Source of the DNA: Methanosarcinales archaeon
Lineage (GTDB): Archaea > Halobacteriota > Methanosarcinia > Methanosarcinales > Methanogasteraceae
Reading direction: 5' to 3'
Assembly: GCA_012961645.1 (NCBI GenBank)
Contig: DTYY01000083.1
Span: forward strand, 1 to 11,835
Length of the DNA: 11,835 nt
Shown piece by piece: positions 1 through 7,467 of this stretch. The position numbers and the translations under genes were made by a program. Each line of letters begins with the position of its first letter. The first letter of the stretch is position 1. Below the pieces are notes generated by a model that searched no databases, was not told the origin of the DNA, and saw only the letters and a list, made by a program, of their open reading frames with translations.

Positions 1-153
1 GAGTGGTGGGTGGTGAGGTTGGGACTTCCTAAAGGTGAGTGGTTACCTCTAATTTTATTCGTCTGGCGTGTGCGGATTGTATCACATCTCATAGGTTTGC
101 TATGGAAAATCTCAAAGTCGTGAGTCTACAATTGTGAGTTTCGTAACCCTGGC
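1..153. other. Left-edge stretch without a convincing gene
   Basis: This stretch lies beyond the stop codon of pcc1. The first 26 bases are rich in G runs on the plus strand, and much of the rest is AT-rich. A small hairpin-like repeat (5-base arms around a 5-base loop) spans 90-104. One plus-strand frame is open from base 1 to a TGA at 121-123, but it would use five tryptophans in 40 codons and rare-looking TTA/CTA/ATA codons, so I do not call it a gene. Prefoldin beta, a common neighbour of pcc1 in archaea, does not start here on the minus strand. No clear poly-T terminator for the minus-strand operon is visible. Confidence 0.5.
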
Positions 154-402
154 TTACCACGCGCGAGTTTCGCATATCCCCACCATCTCGTGCGCTACCC
201 TGATCAATCTCAGCCACGTATTCAGCGCGGCGCGAAGCGCTGCAACCCCATCAGCCGCTACGCTGAGATGCAATATCGTAACGTCTTCCAGCGATATCGT
301 GGCAATGCTTCTTGGGAACGATGCGGCAGCCTCAGGTAGCAGTGCCTGATAGATTATGGGCGCATCGCTGCCAAAATCGAATCCGAATTCTGCCGTGTCC
401 AT
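154..402 (-). CDS. pcc1: KEOPS complex subunit Pcc1
   Basis: This is the small dimerising subunit of KEOPS, the complex with Kae1, Bud32 and Cgi121 that makes N6-threonylcarbamoyladenosine at A37 of ANN-decoding tRNAs. The 82-residue product has the normal family length. A strand segment around residues 15-25 (IIYQALLPE) and the C-terminal segment RAALNTWLRLIRVAHEMV match the conserved Pcc1 helix that carries the Arg and Asn-Thr-Trp-Leu residues. It is the last recognisable gene of the operon, 11 bases after the rpo12 stop. I chose the ATG at 402; a GTG one codon upstream is also open. The Shine-Dalgarno match is weak (GAGTG), so translation may depend on coupling to rpo12. Confidence 0.85.
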   Translation of the reverse strand: MDTAEFGFDFGSDAPIIYQALLPEAAASFPRSIATISLEDVTILHLSVAADGVAALRAALNTWLRLIRVAHEMVGICETRAW

Positions 403-413
403 CACTCAAGTGA

Positions 414-551
414 TCACTCGGCGTGAACATGCTTGATCTGGACGGGGCGCTCCTTGATCAGGATTCGGTGTCCGCAGTAGGGACACCGGATGCCCCGGTA
501 TTCATAATCGATCTCGACTGGTTCCTTGCAGCGGACGCATCGGTATCCCAT
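414..551 (-). CDS. rpo12: DNA-directed RNA polymerase subunit Rpo12 (subunit P)
   Basis: This is the small zinc-binding subunit of archaeal RNA polymerase, counterpart of eukaryotic Rpb12. It bridges Rpo3 and Rpo2 during assembly. The 45-residue product was found by translating the gap between L37Ae and pcc1. It begins [10 protein letters not shown] and ends VQIKHVHAE. The zinc ribbon is C5-x2-C8 and C23-x2-C26, followed by the basic RILIKERP segment typical of this family. Length is normal. The ATG directly follows the L37Ae TGA. A clean GGAGG ribosome binding site at 557-561, five bases upstream, lies inside the last codons of L37Ae, so the two genes are probably translationally coupled. 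Confidence 0.93.
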   Translation of the reverse strand: MGYRCVRCKEPVEIDYEYRGIRCPYCGHRILIKERPVQIKHVHAE

Positions 552-857
552 TCACGCCTCCGACATCACCACGTCGCGCTCTCTCTGCTCGATCGCGCGT
601 TTCACCGACCTTGCGACGGTCGTTCCGACCGATGTATATGGTATGTATGTACCGCCTGCAAAGGTGTGCCCGCATTTAACGCATCTCCAGATACCGGTAC
701 CAACACGTCGTACCGAAGGAAAACCACATTGAATGCATTTGTGCTTGTGATGCGTCTTCTCCTCGATGTTGGCGACTTTTTTTCTGATGTTACGACCATA
801 ACGCACGCCGAATCTACCTGATGACCTCGTTTTCCATCCTTTTGTGTGTTTGACCAT
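552..857 (-). CDS. rpl37ae: Large ribosomal subunit protein eL43 (L37Ae)
   Basis: This is a zinc-ribbon protein of the large ribosomal subunit. The 101-residue product is slightly longer than the usual 90 or so because of a short N-terminal basic extension and a C-terminal tail. The conserved entry segment RSSGRFGVRYG is at residues 11-21. The zinc site is C41-x2-C44 and C59-x2-C62, with the family pattern CxxCG...WRCxKCGHTFAGG. The ATG at 857 has a GAGGT ribosome binding site at 862-866, four bases upstream. It follows rrp42 by 41 bases and abuts rpo12, as in the standard archaeal exosome operon. Confidence 0.95.
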   Translation of the reverse strand: MVKHTKGWKTRSSGRFGVRYGRNIRKKVANIEEKTHHKHKCIQCGFPSVRRVGTGIWRCVKCGHTFAGGTYIPYTSVGTTVARSVKRAIEQRERDVVMSEA

Positions 858-898
858 TTATACCTCGGATACTTCTCTTTATTCTGTATTAACCGTAT

Positions 899-1678
899 CT
901 ACACATCCAGGAATTTCTCCCGTATCTCAGCTGCTGCGGTCTTTGCCATGTCAACGGCTTGCAGGACCTGCTCTACCTTGAGCGACTCTGCCCCGCTCTT
1001 CTGCATGCCAGAGATACTGCCGTCGCTGTTGGTGATGATGATGAGCGACGTGCTTGCGATCGTGCTCTCTGCGAGTGAGGGGTCAATCAGCAGCGCTCCG
1101 CCAAACTCGATCACGGTGACCGCGACCGGAATATCTCTGACAGGGAGCGGGATGTCGTCGCCCATGCTGTACTGGGCTCTTGGTATCGTTGCGGTGAGCA
1201 GCGCTGCGATGCTACCCATCGAGGCTGCATCGATGATGTTACCGTCATTATTCAGCACATGGACATCGATGAACACAATCCAGACCTTTTCACCCGCTGT
1301 TATGCAGAGTTTTTCGAGATCGAGCGATTTTGACTCCCTGATGCCGCGATCAACGACCCTTGCGATCTCGATCGCCCCTTCCCTCGGAGGGCCTGCCTCA
1401 TATTCAGGGGATGCCAGTGGAACCAGCTCGGCGTTGGTGATGATCACGCCTTTATCAGGGGTGTCAGGAAAAGGCTCGCCCGGCTGGATCTTTACGCCGA
1501 CCAGCAGATCGGTCTTTCCGAGTCTCACGCGGGCTGAACCATCCGCGGTATCGATGGTGCCGGTCTCGATACTGATCTCTCGAAACTCATCAAAGGCACG
1601 CCCATCCTCGCGCTCACCTTTCAGTATCAGATTGAAGAGATGGTCGCGCTGAATCTCTGTCATCACGTCCTCACTCAT
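899..1678 (-). CDS. rrp42: Exosome complex subunit Rrp42
   Basis: This is the non-catalytic RNase PH-fold subunit of the archaeal exosome. Three Rrp41-Rrp42 dimers form the ring that degrades or tails RNA 3' to 5'. The 259-residue product shows the family opening with [20 protein letters not shown] at about residues 14-33, then an RNase PH-like core with the segment SLDLEKLCI and the LLIDPSLAE strand. I use the ATG at 1678 instead of one ten codons upstream. A GGTGAT site sits four bases before it, and homologues begin close to this point. The start overlaps the end of rrp41 by eight bases (ATGAGTGA), a typical coupled arrangement. The phosphorolytic active site is expected only in Rrp41. Confidence 0.95.
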   Translation of the reverse strand: MSEDVMTEIQRDHLFNLILKGEREDGRAFDEFREISIETGTIDTADGSARVRLGKTDLLVGVKIQPGEPFPDTPDKGVIITNAELVPLASPEYEAGPPREGAIEIARVVDRGIRESKSLDLEKLCITAGEKVWIVFIDVHVLNNDGNIIDAASMGSIAALLTATIPRAQYSMGDDIPLPVRDIPVAVTVIEFGGALLIDPSLAESTIASTSLIIITNSDGSISGMQKSGAESLKVEQVLQAVDMAKTAAAEIREKFLDV

Positions 1679-2447
1679 CAGCATCACCTTCCGGTGCGGC
1701 ATCTTCAATATATTCGTCCTCGATCTCTGCCGTATATTCCTCGCTGTACTTCTTGATCAATGCCTGACGCTGCAACTCATACACCTTGTCACATCCGGTC
1801 TTTGCCAGTTCAAGTGCCCTGTAGAACTCTTCGGTGGTCAGGTGCCCGTCCATCTGGAGGAGCGTGATCTGCCCGCCAGCGGTCATGACGACCGGCATAT
1901 CTGCCTCACCATAGTTGTCCTCTTCCTTCATCAGATCGAGCACTAGCTCGCCGTCAACCTTTCCAACAGCACATGCGCTGACCAGCCCGCGCATCGGGAT
2001 TCCGGCATCGGCGAGCGCAAGCGATGCTGCATTGATGCCAGCGGTTCTGGTGCCTGCGCCTGCCTGCAACACCTCTACAAATACGTCGATCGATGTCTTT
2101 GGAAAGAATTTGGTGAAGACCACGGGTTCGAATGCCTCCCGGCTCACCTTCGAGATCTCTATGCTCCGTCTGCTAGGACCGGGTCGTATTCGCTCATCCA
2201 CGGAGAATGAAGCCATATTATATCTAAACTGTACGACCGATCTGGTCATTTTCTGTCTGTGCCTCGGATGGAGTTCTCTGGGACCGTAAACTGCTGCCAA
2301 AATCTTGTTGTTGCCCCATTCAAGGTAGCATGACCCATCAGCCCTGTCGAGTGTGCCAATCTCGATCTTGATCGATCGTAACTCATCAACTCTCCGTCCA
2401 TCAAGTCTCTTTCCGTCTACAATAAAATGCTCTGGTTTTTCGTTCAT
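1671..2447 (-). CDS. rrp41: Exosome catalytic subunit Rrp41
   Basis: This is the catalytic RNase PH-fold subunit of the exosome ring. It carries out phosphate-dependent 3'-5' RNA degradation and, in reverse, heteropolymeric tailing. From the chosen start the product has 258 residues. Visible features are [17 protein letters not shown] near residues 8-24, the RNA-binding basic stretch PRHRQK at about 61-66, the phosphate-loop segment GAGTRTAG at about 130-137 and the catalytic aspartate in EADMPVV (about D183). The last 20 residues are strongly acidic. Two in-frame ATGs exist, at 2453 and 2447. The second has the better spacing (seven bases) from GGAGAGG and matches the usual M-x-x-KPE start. 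The gene overlaps the rrp4 stop. Confidence 0.96.
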   Translation of the reverse strand: MNEKPEHFIVDGKRLDGRRVDELRSIKIEIGTLDRADGSCYLEWGNNKILAAVYGPRELHPRHRQKMTRSVVQFRYNMASFSVDERIRPGPSRRSIEISKVSREAFEPVVFTKFFPKTSIDVFVEVLQAGAGTRTAGINAASLALADAGIPMRGLVSACAVGKVDGELVLDLMKEEDNYGEADMPVVMTAGGQITLLQMDGHLTTEEFYRALELAKTGCDKVYELQRQALIKKYSEEYTAEIEDEYIEDAAPEGDADE

Positions 2448-3157
2448 CACCATTCCTCTCCGTCTTCGTCTTCATGCGTTTTTCCAAATCTTGTCTTCTT
2501 CTTCGCTTTCAGGAACGCCTGCATGCGATCGGTCAATCCTGGCGTGTGCGCATTCGCTTCGATGTATCTGACCGCCTGAATCGCCAGATCGATACGATCC
2601 TCGCTGCCGTTGATCCATATCCTCCCGTTCTGTCCGACGAACATGTTACATCCAATCTCGCTCTTGAGCAGCCTGATCATCGATCCGCTGCGTCCGATCA
2701 CACGTGGCATCTTTGTCGGGCTGATAGCGACGATGCGTCCGTCAGAGAGACGCCTCAGTTCTCGGTCCTTGTCTCTGAGCGTGAGCTCGACCTTCATGCT
2801 TGCGTCCACGTCCTTGACCATCGTCAGTATGCAGTCACCAACCTTCAGATATCTGTCCATCTGCTCGATCTCGATCCGTCGCGGATACTGAGATATATGC
2901 AACAAACCATCGTAGGGCGAGTTGATATCAACGATCCAGTTTGAATATGTGATCTCGGTGACGACCCCTATCACACGATCGCTGGTCTGCGGGATGTACT
3001 TGCCTGCGAGTGGGATCACGCTTATGTAACGTTCTCCCACGTTCATGAGTCCGTACACCGCAGCACGCACAGACCCATCAGCGACGTAAGTGCCGCTACC
3101 TGACACCTTGATGTCATCAGATAAAAGATCGCCCGGAATAACAATTCTCTTTTCCAT
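2447..3157 (-). CDS. rrp4: Exosome RNA-binding cap subunit Rrp4
   Basis: This is the S1/KH cap subunit that sits on top of the exosome ring and guides RNA into the pore. The 236-residue product starts [12 protein letters not shown], the family signature. An S1 domain covers about residues 60-128, with DGLLHIS in its core. A KH domain covers about 140-200 with the GxxG loop at G155-R-S-G158. The C-terminus is first lysine-rich, then acidic. A longer start at 3178 is open, but homologues begin at [10 protein letters not shown], and AAAGGT lies a good distance before the chosen ATG. It lies 28 bases after sbds and overlaps the start of rrp41. Confidence 0.95.
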   Translation of the reverse strand: MEKRIVIPGDLLSDDIKVSGSGTYVADGSVRAAVYGLMNVGERYISVIPLAGKYIPQTSDRVIGVVTEITYSNWIVDINSPYDGLLHISQYPRRIEIEQMDRYLKVGDCILTMVKDVDASMKVELTLRDKDRELRRLSDGRIVAISPTKMPRVIGRSGSMIRLLKSEIGCNMFVGQNGRIWINGSEDRIDLAIQAVRYIEANAHTPGLTDRMQAFLKAKKKTRFGKTHEDEDGEEW

Positions 3158-3185
3158 ATTACTACCTTTATATTTCATTACCTTT

Positions 3186-3881
3186 CTATTTCAAAAGCCT
3201 GGTCTCGGCGTTGCCCTTGGTTACGCGGTTTACAAGACCGTAAAAATCGAGCTGCATGCCTGCAGGAATCTTGATGATACCGATCCATGATCCGTCCGAC
3301 TGCCATTCCTCCTTTTGCAGTTCACCAAAACCGGTGATCTCGCCGTACGATTTTGCAGCATAATCGGCTGGAACGTTGACAGCGATCTCGACAGTATCAA
3401 ACCTGATCGGGATGATCGGGCGGATCGCCTTCATCGTCGCAGTCACCAGTTCGTCAACGCTCTTCATAGGGTCGATGTTAATGCCTGCCTCATCCATCGC
3501 CTTCTCGATCCTTGCAGGCGGGTGCGGCGCCTTTGTTTGTGGATTGAACGCGCCTGCCGCGATGGCGCTTACCACCTGCCTCCGCTTATCATCGATGATC
3601 TGCTTGCGCTGCTCTTTTGTGAGATGGAGCTCTCCATGCTTTACGATGTGCTCGGCAACTGCGAGGATGTCGGTTGTGCCAAAGACGCTCTCAACGTCCT
3701 CTCTGCTCTGGTGCTCGCCGCGACTTGCGTTTTCAAAGACATCCTCGACTGCGAGCATCTCGGATACGTCCACATCGTCTCCTTTGCGAGAGCATAATGC
3801 AAGTTCGGGATCGACCAGCACCTCAAAGTGCTTACCACCCCGTTTCAGCCGTGCGGTAATGGCGTTATCGAGTGTGACCAT
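3186..3881 (-). CDS. sbds: Ribosome maturation protein SBDS (Sdo1)
   Basis: This is the archaeal orthologue of the Shwachman-Bodian-Diamond syndrome protein, which helps release the anti-association factor aIF6 from the large ribosomal subunit. The 231-residue product is full length for archaea. The N-terminal FYSH domain covers roughly residues 1-90, with KRGGKHFEVLVDPE near the start. The conserved NPQTKAPHPPARIEKAM segment leads into the central helical domain, and a ferredoxin-like C-terminal domain contains RFDTVEIAVNVP and GSWIGIIKIPAG. It begins two bases after the psmA stop, so it is very likely co-translated with psmA. Only a weak GTGA site is visible upstream. Confidence 0.96.
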   Translation of the reverse strand: MVTLDNAITARLKRGGKHFEVLVDPELALCSRKGDDVDVSEMLAVEDVFENASRGEHQSREDVESVFGTTDILAVAEHIVKHGELHLTKEQRKQIIDDKRRQVVSAIAAGAFNPQTKAPHPPARIEKAMDEAGINIDPMKSVDELVTATMKAIRPIIPIRFDTVEIAVNVPADYAAKSYGEITGFGELQKEEWQSDGSWIGIIKIPAGMQLDFYGLVNRVTKGNAETRLLK

Positions 3882-3883
3882 GA

Positions 3884-4663
3884 CTATTCACTGGTATCTT
3901 GCGTCTCCTGTTCCTGTCCCTTCTGCTCCTGATCCTTAAATTCCCTGGTGATCTCCTCGACATACTCCACGAGCACGCTCTTTTCGATTTTTTTGAATGT
4001 GCGATCATCAAGCGTCACGCATCCCGCTTCAACCGTCTCGACTGTGAACTTGGCATCAGAAACCTGATACAGCACCACCAGGCCGAGACGGATCGCACTC
4101 TCCATATCGATATCATCCACATACTCTTTCTCAAAAATCTCCATCGCCTTTGCTCTGCCGGCGCCAATAGCGGTCGCCTTGTACTCAAGCAGCGCACCGC
4201 TCGGATCTGTCTCAAACAGTCTTGCCCGTTGATCATCCACTCCTGCGATCAGAAGAGCCGTGCCATAAGGGCGCACACCGCCGTACTGAGTATATGTCTG
4301 TTTGTGGTCGCAGACCCTCTTTGCAAGGGTCTCAACCCCAATCGACTCGTCATAGTATAGTCGATTGACCTGTGCCTCCACACGCGCACGGTCGATCAAC
4401 GCACGCGCATCTGCAACCAGCCCTGATGTCGCTGCACCAATGTGCAGATCGATCTGGAAAATCTTCTCGATGGATTCGGATTCAAGTAAATGGCTTGTAA
4501 TCCGTTTGTCAACCAGCAATATGACACCGTCCATTGTTTTGATCCCTATTGCTGTTGTACCTCTCTTCACCGCCTCTCTGGCATACTCTACCTGAAAAAG
4601 TCTTCCGTCCGGACTGAATACTGTTATTGCACGATCATACCCCATCTGGGGTGCCATTTGCAT
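3884..4663 (-). CDS. psmA: Proteasome subunit alpha (20S core particle)
   Basis: This forms the outer alpha rings of the archaeal 20S proteasome, which gate substrate entry and dock the PAN or Cdc48 ATPases. It has no protease activity itself. The 259-residue product opens [20 protein letters not shown] and continues [17 protein letters not shown], the alpha-type signature that includes the gate. [17 protein letters not shown] and [17 protein letters not shown] follow, all standard for methanogens. The last 20 residues are glutamine/glutamate-rich and look disordered. It is the first gene of the operon. The start is set by GGAGATGAT about ten bases upstream and by homologues beginning identically. 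A TATA-like promoter lies about 55-65 bases upstream. Confidence 0.97.
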   Translation of the reverse strand: MQMAPQMGYDRAITVFSPDGRLFQVEYAREAVKRGTTAIGIKTMDGVILLVDKRITSHLLESESIEKIFQIDLHIGAATSGLVADARALIDRARVEAQVNRLYYDESIGVETLAKRVCDHKQTYTQYGGVRPYGTALLIAGVDDQRARLFETDPSGALLEYKATAIGAGRAKAMEIFEKEYVDDIDMESAIRLGLVVLYQVSDAKFTVETVEAGCVTLDDRTFKKIEKSVLVEYVEEITREFKDQEQKGQEQETQDTSE

Positions 4664-4717
4664 TACTGATCATCTCCTGTTATTCGCGTTTATCGCATGA
4701 TGGATTTGTGCGTAATG

Positions 4718-4733
4718 TACATAAAAGGTTCTT
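4718..4733 (-). promoter_or_regulatory. TATA/BRE promoter of the psmA-exosome operon
   Basis: Read on the minus strand, this is AAGAAC followed by CTTTTATGTA, an archaeal BRE plus TATA arrangement. A start about 25 bases downstream would give a leader of roughly 30-35 bases ending at the psmA ATG, with the GGAG site inside it. Function is inferred from sequence and position. I saw no equally good promoter between psmA and pcc1. Confidence 0.55.
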
Positions 4734-4840
4734 TTGACATCATGTGAAATGTGGAAGTGGTAGAAATCTTTGCCACGATCAGGACGGCGCTTATCGATGC
4801 CAAAACCTGATCATCAGCCACGTTCATGACCGTGGGCGAC

Positions 4841-5608
4841 TCACATCTTTGCAATAAGATCCATTCGGGTGATGAATCCGACCAACTCCTCCTCAAGATT
4901 GAGCACAGGAACCCCGCCGTATCCATACTTGAGCGCGATGTCCACGACCTCTGATACCGGGGAATTGGTGTACACGGTTTTGACGCCGCGACTCATAACA
5001 TCAGCCGTCAGAATGTTCTTGACCCGACTATCCTGCTGGTTGGCAGGAACCATATCGCGGATCGCACGCATCGCCTTTGCTATATCCTTCTCGGTGATGA
5101 TCCCGACCAGTTGATAATCCTCCACCACAGGAAGCCTCCCTATGTCCTGATCCAGCATTATTCTCCGCACATGAACGAGACGATCGCCAGGTGCGGCAGT
5201 GATCGGTGTGCTCATAAATTCGGCAGCAAACCCGTCCGTTTTACAGGTCTTCAGAACCTCTTCAGGTGTGATCCAGCCAAGAATCTCCTCATCATCCATC
5301 ACCAGAAGTATGCCTCGCTGCTGCTGTAAAACCGATACGGCATCGCTAACCCTCATCTCAGGGGGAACCGTGGCATACGTATCACTGACCGCGGTTGCAA
5401 CGTGCAGCGATGATGCCGGCATACCTGGTTTTCTGCTTGTGCCAAGTGCGCGTGCAATATTTCGCATGGTCACCACACCCCTGAGTTTACCTTTACTTGT
5501 GACCAGCAACCTTCTGGTATCATGCTTGTCCATGAGGTCCAGCGCACGAGACAGATTATCTGACTTCTCGACGCGCACCGGTTTTACCATAATTTCAGAT
5601 ACATTCAT
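4841..5608 (-). CDS. Four-CBS-motif protein, third gene of the CBS operon
   Basis: This is a 255-residue protein made almost wholly of four CBS motifs, at about residues 1-58, 68-122, 128-183 and 199-255. Each ends in the typical G-x-[IVT]-T-x-x-[DE] turn: GVVTMRN, GWITPEE, GIITEKD and GFITRMD. CBS pairs (Bateman modules) commonly bind adenosine nucleotides such as AMP, ATP, SAM, NAD or c-di-AMP. No enzymatic or DNA-binding domain is attached, so it is either a sensor acting on a partner or a nucleotide-binding subunit. Its ligand cannot be read from the sequence. It starts two bases after the preceding CBS gene, with GGGAG seven bases before the ATG. Confidence 0.9.
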   Translation of the reverse strand: MNVSEIMVKPVRVEKSDNLSRALDLMDKHDTRRLLVTSKGKLRGVVTMRNIARALGTSRKPGMPASSLHVATAVSDTYATVPPEMRVSDAVSVLQQQRGILLVMDDEEILGWITPEEVLKTCKTDGFAAEFMSTPITAAPGDRLVHVRRIMLDQDIGRLPVVEDYQLVGIITEKDIAKAMRAIRDMVPANQQDSRVKNILTADVMSRGVKTVYTNSPVSEVVDIALKYGYGGVPVLNLEEELVGFITRMDLIAKM

Positions 5609-5610
5609 AG

Positions 5611-6417
5611 TTATTCTCCCATCACAATGATCGCCTGAAGCATGCTCTCCTGGTTCAGGATTCCGACGACGTCACCCCCAGCGTCAACAACAACGATGCT
5701 GTTGATGAGTTCCTCGACCATTATCCGCGCCGCATCGGTTGCAAAACCATCATGTGGTATCGTTATCAGTGGGGTGGACATGATATCCTCGGCAACAACC
5801 GGAACTTCAAGAAGTTTCTCGTTTCTGCCGCGGGAGTCGGACGCGCACCCGAACGTCAGGTTGGAATTTGAGATCATACCGATCGGCTTTCCACCATATT
5901 CGAGAACAACGACCCGGTCCACATCCTCGGTGTCCATCGTCTGAATGACGTGACCGATTGAATGTTGTCTGTGCACGACCGCAACAAAATCAGACATGAC
6001 CTCGCCTGCGCGTATCTCTGCAGACTGCTTTGAGAGATGCATGATCATATCCCACTTGGTGATGATCCCGTGCAGCCCTCCATCACGGACGACGAGCCCA
6101 CCGATGTCGTTTTCAAGCAGCAGTTCACATGCTTGTGGCAATGTGGCATCAGGATATATGCCGATCAAGGACTTTGTCATGACCAGCTGGACCGGAATCT
6201 GATCAATCGGACGCCTCCGCCACTGCGGCTCTGCCTGATTAAGCCTGCATGCGATATCGGCTTTGGTGAGCATGCCAACAGGCTCGTCATGCATCAGCAC
6301 CAATAACCGACTGATCTTATGGCGGAACATCAGATTGCGTGCCCGCGAAATCGGCTCCCCCGGTGTAACCGCGTACACCTGAGTGCTCATTATATCCCTA
6401 ACCCGCATCTCTGTCAT
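5611..6417 (-). CDS. Four-CBS-motif protein, second gene of the CBS operon
   Basis: This is a 268-residue protein with four CBS motifs at about residues 4-60, 70-128, 136-190 and 208-265. Motif ends include GMLTKAD, GIITKWD, GMISNSN and GILNQES. The last two lack the usual threonine-aspartate turn, so the second Bateman pair may bind a different ligand or none. The block between motifs 3 and 4 (about 190-207) is a polar linker with SDSRGRNEK. There is no membrane segment or extra domain. It lies 27 bases after the first CBS gene. The ribosome binding site is weak, and a second ATG at codon 4 is possible. Confidence 0.88.
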   Translation of the reverse strand: MTEMRVRDIMSTQVYAVTPGEPISRARNLMFRHKISRLLVLMHDEPVGMLTKADIACRLNQAEPQWRRRPIDQIPVQLVMTKSLIGIYPDATLPQACELLLENDIGGLVVRDGGLHGIITKWDMIMHLSKQSAEIRAGEVMSDFVAVVHRQHSIGHVIQTMDTEDVDRVVVLEYGGKPIGMISNSNLTFGCASDSRGRNEKLLEVPVVAEDIMSTPLITIPHDGFATDAARIMVEELINSIVVVDAGGDVVGILNQESMLQAIIVMGE

Positions 6418-6444
6418 GTTGTTATCGTATTATTCCATCGTCCA

Positions 6445-7377
6445 TCATTTCAGTGTAGCTAACGCCCGGACAACGTCTCTCTCCGTTACTATTCCTGTGA
6501 GAACACCTTGATCAATAATCGGGATCGAACCCACGTTCTTTGCAGCCATCATGCCGGTAACCTCGCCGAGATCGCGATCCGATGTCGTCCAGACAACATC
6601 CCGTGTAATTAGCGATTTGACAGGTGTCTTCAATGCATCTTCGATACCGCCCGCTCCCTTTATAAATGCTTCGCCGCTACCAAGAAATCGCAGCATATCA
6701 AAAGCGGTGACAATCCCGAGCAATATCCCGTTCTTGACAACCGGAAGACGTCTGAACTTATTATCGACCATCATTTTGCCAGCCGTTCCGATCTCGACGT
6801 CCGGTTCGACGGTTGTCACATTTTCTGACATATATTCCTTTATAGCGACACCGACCTTGATGTCCGCGATCAGGCGCATGAAATCCTGTTCAGTCACGAT
6901 CGCAGATACACGCTGATCCCCGCCAAGTATCGGCAGACATCCGACAGACCCTGCATACATCATCTCCAGAGCATCGGTGATCGAGGAGTTCGCATCAAGA
7001 TGTAGAACATCGGTCTTCATGATCGCACGCACCTCCTCGTTGACCGCAGCGAGCAAATTGCCACCGAAGCGGTTGGTGACGAGTGAGTGTCTTGGTCCGC
7101 CGCATAGAAAATCAACGATGTCCTTACATACGATGATACCCCTCAACCGCTTTGTACCTGCATCTGCGATAGGAATTCTCCTGAATTCGTGTTCGAGCAT
7201 CGTTCTGACCGTGGTCATGATCGGCGTGGTCGGTGGAACTGTCACAACATCCTTGGTCGCAACCGCCAGCACATCGCCATGATGCGCCGCAATGTGTGAA
7301 TCAAGCCCGTCGCCACCTCTGTCCAGCGCGCCCCGAACTCCCATCGGTCGAGGTTTATTTGTCTGCTGCCTTTTCAT
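6445..7377 (-). CDS. Four-CBS-motif protein, first gene of the CBS operon
   Basis: This is a 310-residue protein with a hydrophilic N-terminal tail of about 30 residues, rich in Arg, Gly and Gln, followed by four CBS motifs at about 35-90, 105-163, 172-223 and 252-310. Motif ends include GIIVCKD, AIVTEQD, GIVTAFD and GIVTERD. A glycine-rich linker (about 222-240) precedes the last motif. I chose the ATG at 7377, nine codons inside the longest frame. GGTGATG lies just upstream, and the predicted TATA box would place transcription start near 7398, which leaves the outer ATG at 7404 untranscribed. It is the promoter-proximal member of three CBS genes and is divergent from the TrkA-N/DHH gene. 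Confidence 0.88.
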   Translation of the reverse strand: MKRQQTNKPRPMGVRGALDRGGDGLDSHIAAHHGDVLAVATKDVVTVPPTTPIMTTVRTMLEHEFRRIPIADAGTKRLRGIIVCKDIVDFLCGGPRHSLVTNRFGGNLLAAVNEEVRAIMKTDVLHLDANSSITDALEMMYAGSVGCLPILGGDQRVSAIVTEQDFMRLIADIKVGVAIKEYMSENVTTVEPDVEIGTAGKMMVDNKFRRLPVVKNGILLGIVTAFDMLRFLGSGEAFIKGAGGIEDALKTPVKSLITRDVVWTTSDRDLGEVTGMMAAKNVGSIPIIDQGVLTGIVTERDVVRALATLK

Positions 7378-7418
7378 TTCATCACCATTAGTAAATGTAT
7401 TCATGCATGTTCAAGGTG

Positions 7419-7428
7419 CATTTAAAAC
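7419..7428 (-). promoter_or_regulatory. TATA box of the CBS operon
   Basis: On the minus strand this reads GTTTTAAATG, preceded by a purine-rich AGTAA element that could serve as BRE. Initiation about 25 bases downstream (near 7398) gives a leader of about 20 bases with GGTGATG just before the ATG at 7377. This geometry supports the shorter start for the first CBS gene. Confidence 0.5.
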
Positions 7429-7467
7429 TTACTACCGACCTGCCGATCAACTCCCTCGAGCGTAATC

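Noticed and set aside
1..92. Minus-strand short frame from an ATG at 92 to the window edge
   Set aside because: Thirty codons with no prefoldin-like pattern and low-complexity Thr/His at the end; most likely non-coding.
1..123. Plus-strand frame open from the window edge, hydrophobic and tryptophan-rich, ending at TGA 121
   Set aside because: Only 40 codons are visible, codon choice is unlike the neighbours, the base composition shifts to AT-rich, and no motif is recognisable. A convergent gene ending here cannot be excluded.
423..821. Plus-strand open frame of 132 codons opposite L37Ae and rpo12
   Set aside because: It is antisense to two certain small zinc-ribbon genes. Its cysteine/histidine content is an artefact of the opposite strand.
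846..1652. Long open frame of 268 codons on the plus strand opposite rrp42
   Set aside because: It is fully antisense to a clear exosome subunit, is Ser/Ile/Pro-rich in a composition typical of reversed coding sequence, and lacks any recognisable motif.
4740..4830. Possible box C/D small RNA on the minus strand (TGATGA and CTGA elements)
   Set aside because: The spacing between the C-like and D'-like boxes is about 28 bases, too long for an archaeal C/D guide, and no proper D box closes it.
4690..4926. Small minus-strand frame overlapping the CBS gene end and the psmA promoter
   Set aside because: It overlaps a well-supported CBS motif in another frame and the TATA box; no domain and no good ribosome binding site.
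5648..5665. T-loop-like GGTTCAGGATTCC
   Set aside because: It lies inside a CBS coding region and no acceptor, D or anticodon arms can be drawn around it; not a tRNA.
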